Shown: positions 16,413 to 25,618, numbered from the stretch's first letter. The stretch is DNA of 64,000 bases from Chitinophagales bacterium (GCA_016786765.1 JAEUUZ010000060.1:62001-126000), one strand, 5' to 3'. The notes: a model not told the origin generated them from the sequence alone. Made by a program: numbers and translations.

Positions 16413-17890
16413 TTGCTAGGCACAATAATACTATTGAGAAATTGTACATATTTATCTTTACTAAATAGCGCAGAATCGTTGGCGGCTTTATAGGTCAAAA
16501 ATATGCCCAAGGGTAAAAGTACAAAGGTTGATAGCCACATGCCGCTAAATGCTGATAGCGCCATTTTTTCTGCAGATTTCTCACCTATTATGGAAGTGAC
16601 ATGATAGACTATAAAGAAAACTATGGAGTAGGCGAGTGGCCATCCTAATCCCCCTTGTCTAATGATTGAGCCAAGGGGTGCCCCAATAAAGAATAACACT
16701 AAACAGGCAATGGATAAAGTGAATTTTCTATAAATTTCAATTAAGTCGCCAATAATTTCGTTGTTTTTAAACTGGATTTGATTTTTGAGGATATCGCTGT
16801 AATTCTTCATGTTTCGCGATTGATTCATTGCTTTCTCTAATACTGTTTTTCGTTCTCCTTTTGGCAGTAAACTAAGCCAATCGTTAATAGAAGTAAAAGA
16901 ATGGAAAAGAGGCGAAGGTGTATTTAGTTGTTGAATAGAATCTTTAGTGAATTTTGAAAAAGCATAATACGGTTTGCTATACTCTTCCATCGACAGCTCT
17001 AGTTTTGTCTTTTCTGCTTTAACGGTGTCCATTTCAAACATCAGCTGCTTTAGATTCATCATCTGTTTCAAATCTCTAAAGTAGTTATCGTCACTTCTGG
17101 AAAGCTTGAATTTGCTGAGGTCGAATCGTTTTTCCCACGATTTGAATTTGGTGTAATAGAGATCATAATGCTCTTCATCTTCGGGCTTTTTCTTCGTACT
17201 TACATCTTTATATTGCTTTCCGTTTTCCAAAAAAAATGTGAGTGCCATGTTTTTTTCATCTTGAATCAGCTTTCCCTTTTCTGCATATATAACATGGTCA
17301 CTTCCTAGTCCACTGGAATGATCGTAAAGTATGATACCATGAAGTGTGTTTCCATCAGGATCCTTTTTGTCTACTCTAATGTTAAAGCCATCAATATCGT
17401 TGTAGAATATCCCGTCTTTTATCGCTACCGTTGGCTTTTGGTTGCGTATATCGTAGAGTAGAGTTTGGAATTTTAAATTGGAAAAGGGAAGTAGGTAGTT
17501 AGAAAAGATGAAGGCAAAAACACTGATTAAACAAACGACTACGATGAGTGGTCGCATCATGCGCAATACTGAGATTCCGGATGCCTTAAGTGCTGTAAGC
17601 TCAAAATGCTCTCCCAACGAGCCGAACGTCATAATGGATGATAGTAGTACTGCTAATGGAAGTGCTAATGGTACTAAACGAGCCGAAGCATAAAATATCA
17701 ATTCAAATAACACGAATGTGTTTAGGCCTTTTCCCACTAAATCATCAACATATTTCCAAAGAAATTGCATCACTAAAACAAATAATGCAATAAAGAATGT
17801 AAGTATAAAAGGACCTATAAAACTCTTGATTAAGAGCCAGTCCAATTTTTGGAAAATAAACGGAGCGATAATTTTCTTTGCCAATTTCAT
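16397..17890 (-). CDS. LptF/LptG family permease
   Basis: The 497-residue protein has N-terminal membrane helices with VPLALPLAVLLSSIMTFGSLGEHFELTALKASGIS, the LptF/G signature, and a periplasmic jellyroll-like insert from about residue 130 to 370. The C-terminal helices carry FFIGAPLGSIIRQGG. LptF/G form the inner-membrane part of the LPS export ABC transporter with LptB. In Bacteroidota LptF and LptG cannot easily be told apart, so I give no symbol. Charged helical segments at about residues 245-345 make the insert longer than in Escherichia coli. It overlaps PAP2 at its 3' end. Confidence 0.9.
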   Translation of the reverse strand: MKLAKKIIAPFIFQKLDWLLIKSFIGPFILTFFIALFVLVMQFLWKYVDDLVGKGLNTFVLFELIFYASARLVPLALPLAVLLSSIMTFGSLGEHFELTALKASGISVLRMMRPLIVVVCLISVFAFIFSNYLLPFSNLKFQTLLYDIRNQKPTVAIKDGIFYNDIDGFNIRVDKKDPDGNTLHGIILYDHSSGLGSDHVIYAEKGKLIQDEKNMALTFFLENGKQYKDVSTKKKPEDEEHYDLYYTKFKSWEKRFDLSKFKLSRSDDNYFRDLKQMMNLKQLMFEMDTVKAEKTKLELSMEEYSKPYYAFSKFTKDSIQQLNTPSPLFHSFTSINDWLSLLPKGERKTVLEKAMNQSRNMKNYSDILKNQIQFKNNEIIGDLIEIYRKFTLSIACLVLFFIGAPLGSIIRQGGLGWPLAYSIVFFIVYHVTSIIGEKSAEKMALSAFSGMWLSTFVLLPLGIFLTYKAANDSALFSKDKYVQFLNSIIVPSKWRKR

Positions 17891-17935
17891 TTGTGCAAAG
17901 CAGATAAAATGGATGAATTACTTAATGCATAAACA

Positions 17936-18316
17936 TTAAGCGGCACCAAGACAATGTTTGAGTTGGTCAATTTGACTGTCCCAAAGCCGAATTTGATCTT
18001 TAATTTCACGGTCTTCGGCAAAATCAGTTACCTCTAATACAGTTTCGAATGAAATTTCGGATTTATAGATTCTGAAGGAGAAGAATTCGCCCTTTGTACC
18101 GTCTTTCCAATGATATTTTACAAATTCGTCTTCAATATATTCAACAATATCGGCTTCTTCTCTAGAGCCTCCCCACCCAAAAACAATATGCGAATCGTTT
18201 CCATCGCAAGTGTCTGAAAACCATTGAGTTAATTTCGTAGGGTCGGTTACAAATTCAAAAAGAATTGAAGGTGATGATCGAATAATATATTCGTTGGTGT
18301 ATTTTTTTCTAGCCAT
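17936..18316 (-). CDS. START-like domain protein
   Basis: Start at ATG 18316, giving MARKKYTNEYIIRSSPSIL. The 126-residue product has the SRPBCC/START-like pattern of a Bacteroidota family: SPSILFEFVTDPTKLTQWFSD, VFGWGGSREEADIVEY, and FVKYHWKDGTKGEFFSFRI, with a C-terminal helix WDSQIDQLKHCLGA. The fold has a cavity that can hold hydrophobic ligands, and the protein is soluble and cytoplasmic. It is of unknown function. It is co-oriented with LptF/G but separated by 45 bases. Confidence 0.82.
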   Translation of the reverse strand: MARKKYTNEYIIRSSPSILFEFVTDPTKLTQWFSDTCDGNDSHIVFGWGGSREEADIVEYIEDEFVKYHWKDGTKGEFFSFRIYKSEISFETVLEVTDFAEDREIKDQIRLWDSQIDQLKHCLGAA

Positions 18317-18404
18317 AACCTGTTGTTTATTTAACACAACAAAGCAATGATAAACAAATATTTCGTTTTACAAAATTTTTAACCAATAAACTGCAACTAT
18401 TTGC

Positions 18405-19145
18405 CTATTTGTAGAGTTGGCTCTTCATTACCCCTAACTTACAAAAGAGGTGAATAAAGCATACCTTTAAGCATCCAAGTCCATATTCTACACTGCGTTT
18501 GAAGTTAATAGAAGATGCTTCTTCAAAGTATTTTGTTGGACATGTTACTTCTCCAATTTCAAAGCCTTTGTAAAAAATTTGCGAAACCATTTGATTGTCG
18601 AATACAAAATCATCGGAATTGGCTTCAAAATTTACGGCACGAATCACATCGGCAGAAAAAGCTCGATAGCCGGTGTGGTATTCCGATAACTTCTGATTGA
18701 TTAATATGTTTTGCGTTAGCGTAAGCATTCTATTAAAAATATATTTATACACCGGCATACCACCATTTAACGCACCTTTCCCAAGAATTCTTGAACCAAA
18801 AACAACCGGATATACTTCGTTTCCAATAATACTAATCATGGCCAAAAGTAACTTAGGGGTATACTGATAATCGGGGTGGAGCATCACAACTATGTCGGCA
18901 TTTAACGACAATGCTTTATTGTAACACGTTTTCTGGTTGCCTCCATATCCTTTATTTTGGTCGTGGCGAATAACATGTTTTATTCCTAAAGCTTTCGCTA
19001 AATCGGAAGTATTATCCTTACTTGCATCATCTACAAGTACAACTTCATCCACAACATCCATTGGAATTTCTGCATAGGTTTGCGCTAAAGTTTGGGCTGC
19101 ATTATAAGCCGGAAGAACTACTACTACTTTCTTGTTATTATACAT
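18405..19145 (-). CDS. Glycosyltransferase family 2 (dolichyl-phosphate sugar synthase-like)
   Basis: The 246-residue enzyme has the GT-A nucleotide-sugar fold: VVLPAYNAAQTL, EVVLVDDASKDNTSDLAK (first Asp motif), NKGYGGNQKTCYNKAL, and DIVVMLHPDYQYTPKLL, where the usual DxD is replaced by HPDYQY, as in polyprenyl-phosphate glycosyltransferases of the DPM1/GtrB type. No C-terminal membrane domain is present, so it is the soluble catalytic form. It may supply the lipid-linked sugar used by the GT39 enzyme three genes downstream; this is inference. It has its own start after a 39-base gap from the nuclease gene. Confidence 0.9.
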   Translation of the reverse strand: MYNNKKVVVVLPAYNAAQTLAQTYAEIPMDVVDEVVLVDDASKDNTSDLAKALGIKHVIRHDQNKGYGGNQKTCYNKALSLNADIVVMLHPDYQYTPKLLLAMISIIGNEVYPVVFGSRILGKGALNGGMPVYKYIFNRMLTLTQNILINQKLSEYHTGYRAFSADVIRAVNFEANSDDFVFDNQMVSQIFYKGFEIGEVTCPTKYFEEASSINFKRSVEYGLGCLKVCFIHLFCKLGVMKSQLYK

Positions 19146-19184
19146 AGAAAGGCAAATAAATCAGTTTTATGTGGCAAAAGCAAA

Positions 19185-20078
19185 TTAAAGTGTCATTTTC
19201 AAAATCACCGGAAAATGATCCGACAAATCTTTATGTTTCTTGTGCCACTGATGTTGGATTTGTTTTACACTTCGCAGTGTTGATATAGGCTTTACTCCAT
19301 TTGGTTTTACAAAAACATAGTCAATAAGGTGGCGTTTATCCGGGTCGTAGTAGTCCATATCATTCAAAAAATGATCGCTGGTGTATTTAAGCGGGGTGCA
19401 AATTTCGCCATCTTCGCATTGCAATGCATTGATTAGTTTGGGATATAAAATAGTGTCGATTCGCTTGGTATTAAAGTCGCCACAGGCAAATTGGGGAATG
19501 CCTTGCTGTTCGTACTTCTTAAGTAATACTCCTGATTCCATATACTGACTTTCTTTAATTTCTCTTGTGCCGCCTGCCTGTATATGTGTTCCCAATACTT
19601 GAATTTTATTTACCGGATGATCGACTTCAACAAGCATAGCCCCTTTGCTGGCACTGCAATCAATATATCCTTTACACTGGCTGTATTTAATACTTTCCAG
19701 TTCTTTCATCGGGAATTTACTGAACATAATTATTCCTCCTGCACGTTTATAGGAAATAGCTTTACGGTTCTTTGTGCCCATACAAAAAGGATAAATCGCC
19801 TTTATCTTTTTGCGTATAATTCGAATGGAAAGTCCGTCATATGCTTCCTGAAAGATAATTACATCTGGGTTTTCCTCGATTAGTTTTGCAGGAATAAGCT
19901 TTGCTCTTTTAATGGGATGATGGTGCAGAAAAACGGCTCCTCTTGGTAAAAGCTTGACATTCCAAGTCATAATACTGATTGCTTTTTCAGGAATGGAATC
20001 TTGATGCGCAATTACCCATTTAATATTCGAGAATAAAACAACGCCAATAAATAGGAGGCGCAAATTGAGCTTTTTCAT
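19185..20078 (-). CDS. Endonuclease/exonuclease/phosphatase family protein, sphingomyelinase-like
   Basis: Start at ATG 20078, giving a signal-like N-terminus MKKLNLRLLFIGVVLFSNIKWVIA. The mature protein of about 270 residues has EEP-fold motifs: TWNVKLLP with an Asn, VIIFQEAYD with the catalytic Glu, a GTHIQ segment, CGDFNTKR with Asp-Asn, and LSDHFPVI with the Asp-His pair. Secreted EEP proteins in bacteria are often neutral sphingomyelinases or DNases. The GTHIQAGG motif resembles sphingomyelinases, and the gene may act on sphingolipids, which Bacteroidota make. Substrate is not proven by sequence. Confidence 0.85.
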   Translation of the reverse strand: MKKLNLRLLFIGVVLFSNIKWVIAHQDSIPEKAISIMTWNVKLLPRGAVFLHHHPIKRAKLIPAKLIEENPDVIIFQEAYDGLSIRIIRKKIKAIYPFCMGTKNRKAISYKRAGGIIMFSKFPMKELESIKYSQCKGYIDCSASKGAMLVEVDHPVNKIQVLGTHIQAGGTREIKESQYMESGVLLKKYEQQGIPQFACGDFNTKRIDTILYPKLINALQCEDGEICTPLKYTSDHFLNDMDYYDPDKRHLIDYVFVKPNGVKPISTLRSVKQIQHQWHKKHKDLSDHFPVILKMTL

Positions 20079-20166
20079 AATTTGAAAATACATTTTTTCT
20101 TAACACAGTACTTTAAATCCAATTTGCTTTATCCTACATGTGTGTCTTTTTTATAGATTCGCAGTT

Positions 20167-20970
20167 ATGCTTTCGATGCTGTTTATACACTGGAATGTAA
20201 ATCCGAACATTCCCTTACCGTTCGATGTGTTCACTGTGCAGTGGTATGGGATGATGTGGTCGCTTTCGATAATTGCCTGCTTTTACTACGGAAGATGGAT
20301 TCTCAGAAAAGAGCATTTGGATGAAAATCATCTTATTCTTATTGTTCAATACGTTTTTATAGGCGCTATTGTTGGTGCTCGATTGGGTCAGGTCTTTTTC
20401 TATCAATGGGATTATTTTTCGCAGCATCCAATTGAAATTGTGAAAGTGTGGAATGGCGGTTTAGCTAGTCATGGTGGGGTTATTGGAGGCGTAGTAGGAT
20501 TGTTTGTATTTCTTCGAAAATACCCTCAATACCAATGGATTTGGCTTTTAGATGGAACGGCTTTGGTTATTTTTATTCCTGCGGCTTTAATTCGTTTAGG
20601 TAATTTATTTAATAGCGAGCTTTATGGAAAAGTAACAGATGCACCTTGGGCATTCATCTTTGAACGTATAGATCATTTTCCTCGTCACCCGGTAGTGCTA
20701 TATGAAAGTGTTTGTTATGCAGTACTTTCCTTCCTCATCCTAATGGTGTATAAACGGTATGGCCGTCAATATCCAGGCTTATATATTTCATTCTTTTTTG
20801 CTGTATTGTTTTTCATTCGCTTCTTATTAGAGTTTTTCAAAGAACCGGAAGGCGATTTGTGGTTGGGCTATATCAGCAAAACACAGTTGTTGAGTGTTCC
20901 ATTTATTGTATTGGGTTTAGTTTTCTTTTTCCGAGCTATCAACCAACCCGCAACAACCCCAAAAACGTAA
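20167..20970 (+). CDS. lgt: Prolipoprotein diacylglyceryl transferase
   Basis: Lgt transfers diacylglycerol to the lipobox cysteine of prolipoproteins at the inner membrane. The 267-residue product has about seven membrane segments, the signature RLGNLFNSELYG, and HPVVLYESVCYAVL. Start at ATG 20167 (MLSMLFIHW) is preferred over an upstream GTG at 20140, since it puts the first helix close to the start and gives normal length. The window contains many lipobox proteins that would be its substrates. It is followed after three bases by a DnaJ-domain gene. Confidence 0.95.
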   Translation: MLSMLFIHWNVNPNIPLPFDVFTVQWYGMMWSLSIIACFYYGRWILRKEHLDENHLILIVQYVFIGAIVGARLGQVFFYQWDYFSQHPIEIVKVWNGGLASHGGVIGGVVGLFVFLRKYPQYQWIWLLDGTALVIFIPAALIRLGNLFNSELYGKVTDAPWAFIFERIDHFPRHPVVLYESVCYAVLSFLILMVYKRYGRQYPGLYISFFFAVLFFIRFLLEFFKEPEGDLWLGYISKTQLLSVPFIVLGLVFFFRAINQPATTPKT

Positions 20971-20973
20971 TCT

Positions 20974-21678
20974 ATGTTTTATGAGAAATGGTTTGGAGCA
21001 GGTATAGGTTTTATGGTGACAGGTTCACCGACCGGAGCTTTGATGGGTTATGGCGCAGGTAAGCTATTGGAACAAAATGATGCCCAATCAAAATCAACAC
21101 TCACCACATCTGATTTTGAAGTGAATGTATTGCTCTTAGCATCTGAAGTGATTCGTGCGGAAAAAGGAGTAACGTTCAAAGAATTAGATTTTATACGCAA
21201 CTTTTGGAAGACACAGTTTGGTGAAGAAAACTTAGATGAAAAAACGGCCATACTGCATCATTTTCTTCAAAAAAAATACGATGCGAAAAAAGCCTGTATC
21301 GACTTACATCGTGTCTGTACAACCAATACCATTCACCAAATTATGCACTTTCTTTTCGACCTTGCTGCATGCGATAAAGCTGTTTCGGAAAAAGAGCGCA
21401 ACTGTATTTTTGTATTGGGCTGCTGGATGAATGTAAATGATGTAACTTTCCTTAAAATTGAAGCAGATCGATTAAAACCCGATACATCACATTACCTTGT
21501 TTTAGGGGTAAAGGAAACGGATACCATTGAGACCATTCGCACCCATTATCGAAAACTCATTTTACAATTCCACCCCGATAAACATCAGCATTTAACAGAA
21601 GTAGAGCGCAAAAAGTTGGAAGTTAAAGTGCTCCAAATACGTGAAGCCTACGAGAAAATCAAAAAAGAAAAACATTAA
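20974..21678 (+). CDS. DjlA-like TerB/J-domain protein
   Basis: The 234-residue protein opens with a Gly-rich segment (GAGIGFMVTGSPTGALMGYGAG) that resembles the glycine-zipper membrane anchor of DjlA. A TerB-like helical region follows at about residues 45-160. A C-terminal J domain is at about residues 170-234, with HYLVLGVKETDTIETIR, the HPD motif in FHPDKHQHL, and a final helix. J domains stimulate DnaK. The arrangement matches DjlA in size and order, though sequence identity is not judged here. It follows lgt by three bases. Confidence 0.85.
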   Translation: MFYEKWFGAGIGFMVTGSPTGALMGYGAGKLLEQNDAQSKSTLTTSDFEVNVLLLASEVIRAEKGVTFKELDFIRNFWKTQFGEENLDEKTAILHHFLQKKYDAKKACIDLHRVCTTNTIHQIMHFLFDLAACDKAVSEKERNCIFVLGCWMNVNDVTFLKIEADRLKPDTSHYLVLGVKETDTIETIRTHYRKLILQFHPDKHQHLTEVERKKLEVKVLQIREAYEKIKKEKH

Positions 21679-21796
21679 TGCAACCTTTTTCCGTTTCCTG
21701 CATCTAAATTTTAAACTGTTGCTGTATAGAAAAAAAATCTACATTTCTTGTTCATCATAAAAATGATTTGTTTTACCTCACTAAAAATGACTAGTA

Positions 21797-23026
21797 ATGA
21801 TTACTGAAACAGCAATTTCCCGTTCAGCCTATTTAATGGAATTAGAAGAGCAATATGGTGCTCATAATTATCATCCACTTCCTGTTGTATTGGAAAAGGG
21901 GAGAGGGGTTCATGTATGGGATGTAGACGGGAAAGTCTATTTCGATTTTCTGTCTGCCTATTCTGCCGTTAATCAAGGGCATTGTCATCCGCTAATTATT
22001 GATACACTCAAAAAACAAGCAGAAAAACTAACACTTACTTCACGTGCTTTCTATAATTCTGTTTTAGGAGAATATGAAAAGTACATGTCGGAGTATTTTG
22101 GATACGATAAGGTTTTGCCCATGAATACTGGCGTTGAAGCTGTTGAAACGGCTATGAAATTAGCCAGACGATGGGCTTACCAAGTGAAAGGTGTAGAAGA
22201 AGGAAAGGCTGTTTTAATTTTTGCAGATGGCAACTTTCATGGAAGAACTATTGCCGCTATCTCTGCATCGAATGATCCGAGCAGCTATGCTGGATTTGGT
22301 CCGCATTTAGGCGGAATTATTCGTGTTCCTTACAATGATGTATCGGCATTGTCCAAAGCATTAGAAAATAAAAATGTTGCCGGGTTTATTGTTGAACCTA
22401 TTCAGGGTGAGGCAGGCGTGAATGTACCTGATGAAGGGTATTTGATGAAATGCGCACATTTATGCAAAGAAGCAAATGTGTTGTTCATTGCCGATGAAGT
22501 ACAAACCGGATTAGCTCGTACTGGTAAGATGTTGTGTTGTGATCATGAAGATGTACGTCCGGATATAGTTATTCTTGGGAAAGCGCTTTCCGGTGGCGTT
22601 TTACCTGTATCAGCCGTTTTAGCCGATGATGAGATTATGATGACGATTAAACCCGGTGAACATGGTTCAACATATGGAGGCAATCCTTTAGCATGCAAAG
22701 TTGCCATGTCGGCATTACAAGTGATTAAAGACGAAAATTTAGTCGACAATGCATTCTACCTTGGTAAATATTTCCGTAAAGAATTAGAAAAAATCGACCA
22801 TCCTCTCATTAAACAAGTTCGCGGAAAAGGCTTATTGAATGCTATTGTTCTAGATACAGAAGATGAAGAATTGGGTTGGAATTTCTGCTTGCGTTTAGCG
22901 GAAAAAGGCTTGTTAGCTAAACCTACACATCACTATATTATTCGTTTAGCACCACCTTTAATTATCACAAAAACGCAGTTAGACGAGTGTGTGGCCATTA
23001 TTAAAGAAACGATTGAGGAGTTTTAA
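21797..23026 (+). CDS. rocD: Ornithine--oxo-acid transaminase
   Basis: The 409-residue class III aminotransferase converts ornithine and 2-oxoglutarate to glutamate semialdehyde and glutamate. Motifs include [57 protein letters not shown], and [15 protein letters not shown], where the Lys near residue 261 binds [14 protein letters not shown] is the usual ornithine transaminase closing motif. Length is normal. It starts at ATG 21797 after a 118-base gap, so it probably has its own promoter, which I cannot place with confidence. Confidence 0.95.
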   Translation: MITETAISRSAYLMELEEQYGAHNYHPLPVVLEKGRGVHVWDVDGKVYFDFLSAYSAVNQGHCHPLIIDTLKKQAEKLTLTSRAFYNSVLGEYEKYMSEYFGYDKVLPMNTGVEAVETAMKLARRWAYQVKGVEEGKAVLIFADGNFHGRTIAAISASNDPSSYAGFGPHLGGIIRVPYNDVSALSKALENKNVAGFIVEPIQGEAGVNVPDEGYLMKCAHLCKEANVLFIADEVQTGLARTGKMLCCDHEDVRPDIVILGKALSGGVLPVSAVLADDEIMMTIKPGEHGSTYGGNPLACKVAMSALQVIKDENLVDNAFYLGKYFRKELEKIDHPLIKQVRGKGLLNAIVLDTEDEELGWNFCLRLAEKGLLAKPTHHYIIRLAPPLIITKTQLDECVAIIKETIEEF

Positions 23027-23049
23027 TCTGTTTTTGTAGTTTTCACTTC

Positions 23050-23664
23050 ATGAACAAAAAAGAACGCGTTCAGTTTATCACCGATAAGCTTGAGTCATTG
23101 TACCCGGAAACTCCAATACCATTGGATCACAGCGATTCATATACTTTGCTGATTGCCGTATTGCTTTCTGCACAATGTACCGATAAACGCGTTAACCTAA
23201 TCACACCTCTCTTATTTAAGAAGGCCAATACGCCCCAAAAAATGGTTAAACTTTCCATCGATGAAATTCGCGATATTATAAAGCCTTGTGGTTTATCGCC
23301 CATGAAATCGAAAGCGATTTTTAACTTGTCGCAAATCATTTTGGATAAACACAAAGGAAAAGTACCCAACACATTTGAAGATTTAGAAGCTTTACCTGGT
23401 GTTGGTCACAAAACAGCATCAGTAGTGATGTCTCAAGCTTTTGGTTTTCCTGCATTTCCTGTAGATACACATATTCATCGGTTAATGACACGTTGGAAAC
23501 TTACGAATGGGAAAAATGTAGAACAAACGGAGAAAGATGCAAAACGTCTTTTCCCTGAATCGAGTTGGAATAAACTTCACTTGCAAATAATATTCTTTGG
23601 AAGAGAATATTGTCCTGCTCGTGGGCATGTTGTGGCGAACTGCCCCATTTGTTCTAAGCTTTAA
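23050..23664 (+). CDS. nth: Endonuclease III, lacking the full iron-sulfur cysteine set
   Basis: The 204-residue enzyme is a base-excision glycosylase/lyase. The helix-hairpin-helix is LPGVGHKTASVV, with catalytic Lys121, and the catalytic Asp139 is in PVDTHIHRL. In Escherichia coli the C-terminus binds a 4Fe-4S cluster with the pattern C-x6-C-x2-C-x5-C. Here Cys188, Cys198 and Cys201 are present with a nine-residue first gap, and the protein ends three residues later, so the fourth Cys is missing. The cluster is probably absent or altered. I think this C-terminus is a Bacteroidota variant. Catalytic residues are intact. Confidence 0.93.
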   Translation: MNKKERVQFITDKLESLYPETPIPLDHSDSYTLLIAVLLSAQCTDKRVNLITPLLFKKANTPQKMVKLSIDEIRDIIKPCGLSPMKSKAIFNLSQIILDKHKGKVPNTFEDLEALPGVGHKTASVVMSQAFGFPAFPVDTHIHRLMTRWKLTNGKNVEQTEKDAKRLFPESSWNKLHLQIIFFGREYCPARGHVVANCPICSKL

Positions 23665-23688
23665 TTATTATTGCTCAAATTTATAGAA

Positions 23689-24243
23689 ATGGAAGTGAGA
23701 AATCCTTGGACAGTCTTGTCTAAAGAACTGAAATATGAAAACCCATGGATGTGTGTGCAGGAAAATAAAGTGCTGAATCCTGCTGGTAAAGAAGGTATTT
23801 ATGGCGTTGTGCACATCAAAGATTATGCAATTGCGATTCTTCCTTTGGATGAGGAGAATAATACTTGGATTGTAGGACAGTATCGTTTTCCGTTTGATAC
23901 TTTTGAATGGGAAATTATTGAAGGTGGCTGTCCGGTTGGTACATCACCCTTAGAAACTGCTAGGCGAGAACTACATGAGGAGGCCGGACTTATTGCTGAT
24001 CATTTTCACCTAATTTTAGAAATGCAATTGTCGAATTCAAAAACAGATGAAGTATCTTACAGCTATATCGCAAAGGGGATAAGCTTTACTGATGCAGAGC
24101 CCGAAGAAACAGAACAATTAGTCATTCGCAAACTTCCGTTTGAAGAATTGTTTAAAATGGTGATGAAAGGCGATATAAAAGATGCTTTGAGTGTAGCCAC
24201 TGTGTTAAAGGCAAAGACATTAATGGAGCAAGGAAAATTGTAG
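23689..24243 (+). CDS. NUDIX hydrolase, ADP-ribose pyrophosphatase-like
   Basis: Start at ATG 23689, giving MEVRNPWTVLSKELKYENPW; an upstream TTG at 23671 would add six residues. The 184-residue protein has a Nudix box GGCPVGTSPLETARRELHEEAGL. The REL and EExG residues that bind metal are intact, but the first Glu of the consensus G-x5-E is Thr. N-terminal residues and WIVGQYRFP resemble ADP-ribose pyrophosphatases. The substrate is most likely a nucleoside diphosphate sugar or ADP-ribose. It follows nth by 24 bases. Confidence 0.9.
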   Translation: MEVRNPWTVLSKELKYENPWMCVQENKVLNPAGKEGIYGVVHIKDYAIAILPLDEENNTWIVGQYRFPFDTFEWEIIEGGCPVGTSPLETARRELHEEAGLIADHFHLILEMQLSNSKTDEVSYSYIAKGISFTDAEPEETEQLVIRKLPFEELFKMVMKGDIKDALSVATVLKAKTLMEQGKL

Positions 24244-24333
24244 TTTTGTACTAAAAAAAGATTGAAAAAAATTTGTGGTTTAGAAAACTGTTACTATTAT
24301 TGGGTATTAATTAACTCCCAAAAAACAAAAAAC

Positions 24334-24525
24334 ATGAAAAAAATGTTATTCGCAGTGGCTGTAGTAGCCGTTTTCGGTCTTGGTTCTTGTAAAGAGTGCG
24401 TAGATTGTTCTGGCGTTGCTGGATCAGCTGGTACTAAAATCTGCAAAAGCGACTATAATGACGCTGGAACAGGAATTAGCTGGGATACTTACAAAGCTGC
24501 TTTAAAAGCTGCTGGTTGCAAATAA
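24334..24525 (+). CDS. Small lipoprotein, Cys-containing
   Basis: Start at ATG 24334, preferred over an upstream in-frame codon at 24262, because it gives a 63-residue protein with a lipoprotein signal MKKMLFAVAVVAVFGLGSC. The lipobox Cys is at residue 19. The mature part of 45 residues contains CVDC, KICKSD and a terminal AAGCK, so four further Cys could form two disulphides. I do not recognise a named family, though similar Cys-containing small lipoproteins occur in Bacteroidota. It is followed by a perfect-stem terminator. Confidence 0.72.
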   Translation: MKKMLFAVAVVAVFGLGSCKECVDCSGVAGSAGTKICKSDYNDAGTGISWDTYKAALKAAGCK

Positions 24526-24546
24526 TTTTTGCTATACCAAAAAAAA

Positions 24547-24577
24547 ATGGCGATCTGAAAAGATCGCCATTTTTTTT
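24547..24577. terminator. Bidirectional terminator between convergent genes
   Basis: ATGGCGATCT (24547-24556) pairs perfectly with AGATCGCCAT (24561-24570) around a GAAA tetraloop. A-runs precede it and T-runs follow it, so it can end transcription of the small lipoprotein gene and of the opposing EGF-like lipoprotein gene. Confidence 0.93.
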
Positions 24578-24592
24578 GTCTCCAATTTAAGT

Positions 24593-25618
24593 TTACTGAA
24601 TCACCGGTTTAATCCCACGAATCCCCATATCTACAACATTTTCGCCTTTAGCCGGTTCCCATTTTCCATCCGGAACAATATCATTCCATTCGAAACTCTT
24701 GTTTGTAGATACTGAAACATTCACTACAACACTTTTTGTTTCATTTCCTGTTACCACCAACTTTCCCGGTTCAAACTTAGCAGTTGCTACACAAGAACCT
24801 GCTGGAATTGGAGAGGTGCTGAAAAGCGGATTAACCACAGTGGTTGAACCTGCTGGTGTTTGTCCTGTATTTACTTGATCAAATGGATAACCGTAAATAG
24901 TGCCATATGATTCTGCGCCCCAATATCCTTGAAGTCGGTTTCCATTCACCGTTACCGATTGGTTATGCAAGGTGTAATTTTTGATATAAGTGTTGAATCC
25001 TACAAAACTAGCCACGTTGCAAGGAAATTCTTGCTTAATAGGGTAGTTGGTTCCTCCAACATTAATGGATGTATCCAACAAGAATTTAACCTCATAATTT
25101 TGATAGGCTAAAGATACTCTTACATATTCATAAGTGCCCGGAGCTACTGATTTTAGAGGGATCTTAAAGAATACTGAATCGTTTTTTACAATTGCGTTTT
25201 GCTCAAAATCAATAGCATTGGCACCGCCAATAGTGGTCTCCGGTGCATGATATAGAATAACTCCTGTTCCGAGTTGTGTATAGGCACTTTGCGCCAATTC
25301 AATATAATGCTGACTCAAACCTTTAAAATCCGGATGTTGGCCGGCATGCCCAGAAGGCATTGAGGTTGGATTACCAAAGTTGTCCAAACGTGTCATTGTT
25401 GAGTCGAAATGAAACTTCATGATAAGATAGGCAACGGTATCCCCATTCACTTCAGAACAGCTTGCTCCGGTGAAATTAGCTGTACATTTACACTGTCCGG
25501 TATTTTCATCGCAAGTGCCACCGTTATAGCAACTCACATTGGTACATTTCGATTTCTTACAACCTGAATGTGAGATGGCAAGTGAGAAAAATGCAAGTGC
25601 AAAAAGTAGTTTTTTCAT
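24593..25618 (-). CDS. Lipoprotein with EGF-like domain
   Basis: The 341-residue lipoprotein has a signal with a lipobox SGC at about residues 18-20, then KKSKCTNVSCYNGGTC and CKCTANFTGASC, a six-Cys EGF-like module with the usual CxxxxCxNGGxC pattern. The remaining 285 residues form a beta-rich part with YNGG- and Asp/Asn-rich segments and no catalytic motif I recognise. EGF modules in Bacteroidota lipoproteins usually sit at the membrane-proximal side of surface proteins. Function is unknown. Confidence 0.75.
   Translation of the reverse strand: MKKLLFALAFFSLAISHSGCKKSKCTNVSCYNGGTCDENTGQCKCTANFTGASCSEVNGDTVAYLIMKFHFDSTMTRLDNFGNPTSMPSGHAGQHPDFKGLSQHYIELAQSAYTQLGTGVILYHAPETTIGGANAIDFEQNAIVKNDSVFFKIPLKSVAPGTYEYVRVSLAYQNYEVKFLLDTSINVGGTNYPIKQEFPCNVASFVGFNTYIKNYTLHNQSVTVNGNRLQGYWGAESYGTIYGYPFDQVNTGQTPAGSTTVVNPLFSTSPIPAGSCVATAKFEPGKLVVTGNETKSVVVNVSVSTNKSFEWNDIVPDGKWEPAKGENVVDMGIRGIKPVIQ

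Noticed and set aside
20140-20166. Extended start of lgt at GTG 20140
   Set aside because: It adds residues with no family counterpart; ATG 20167 gives a normal first helix.
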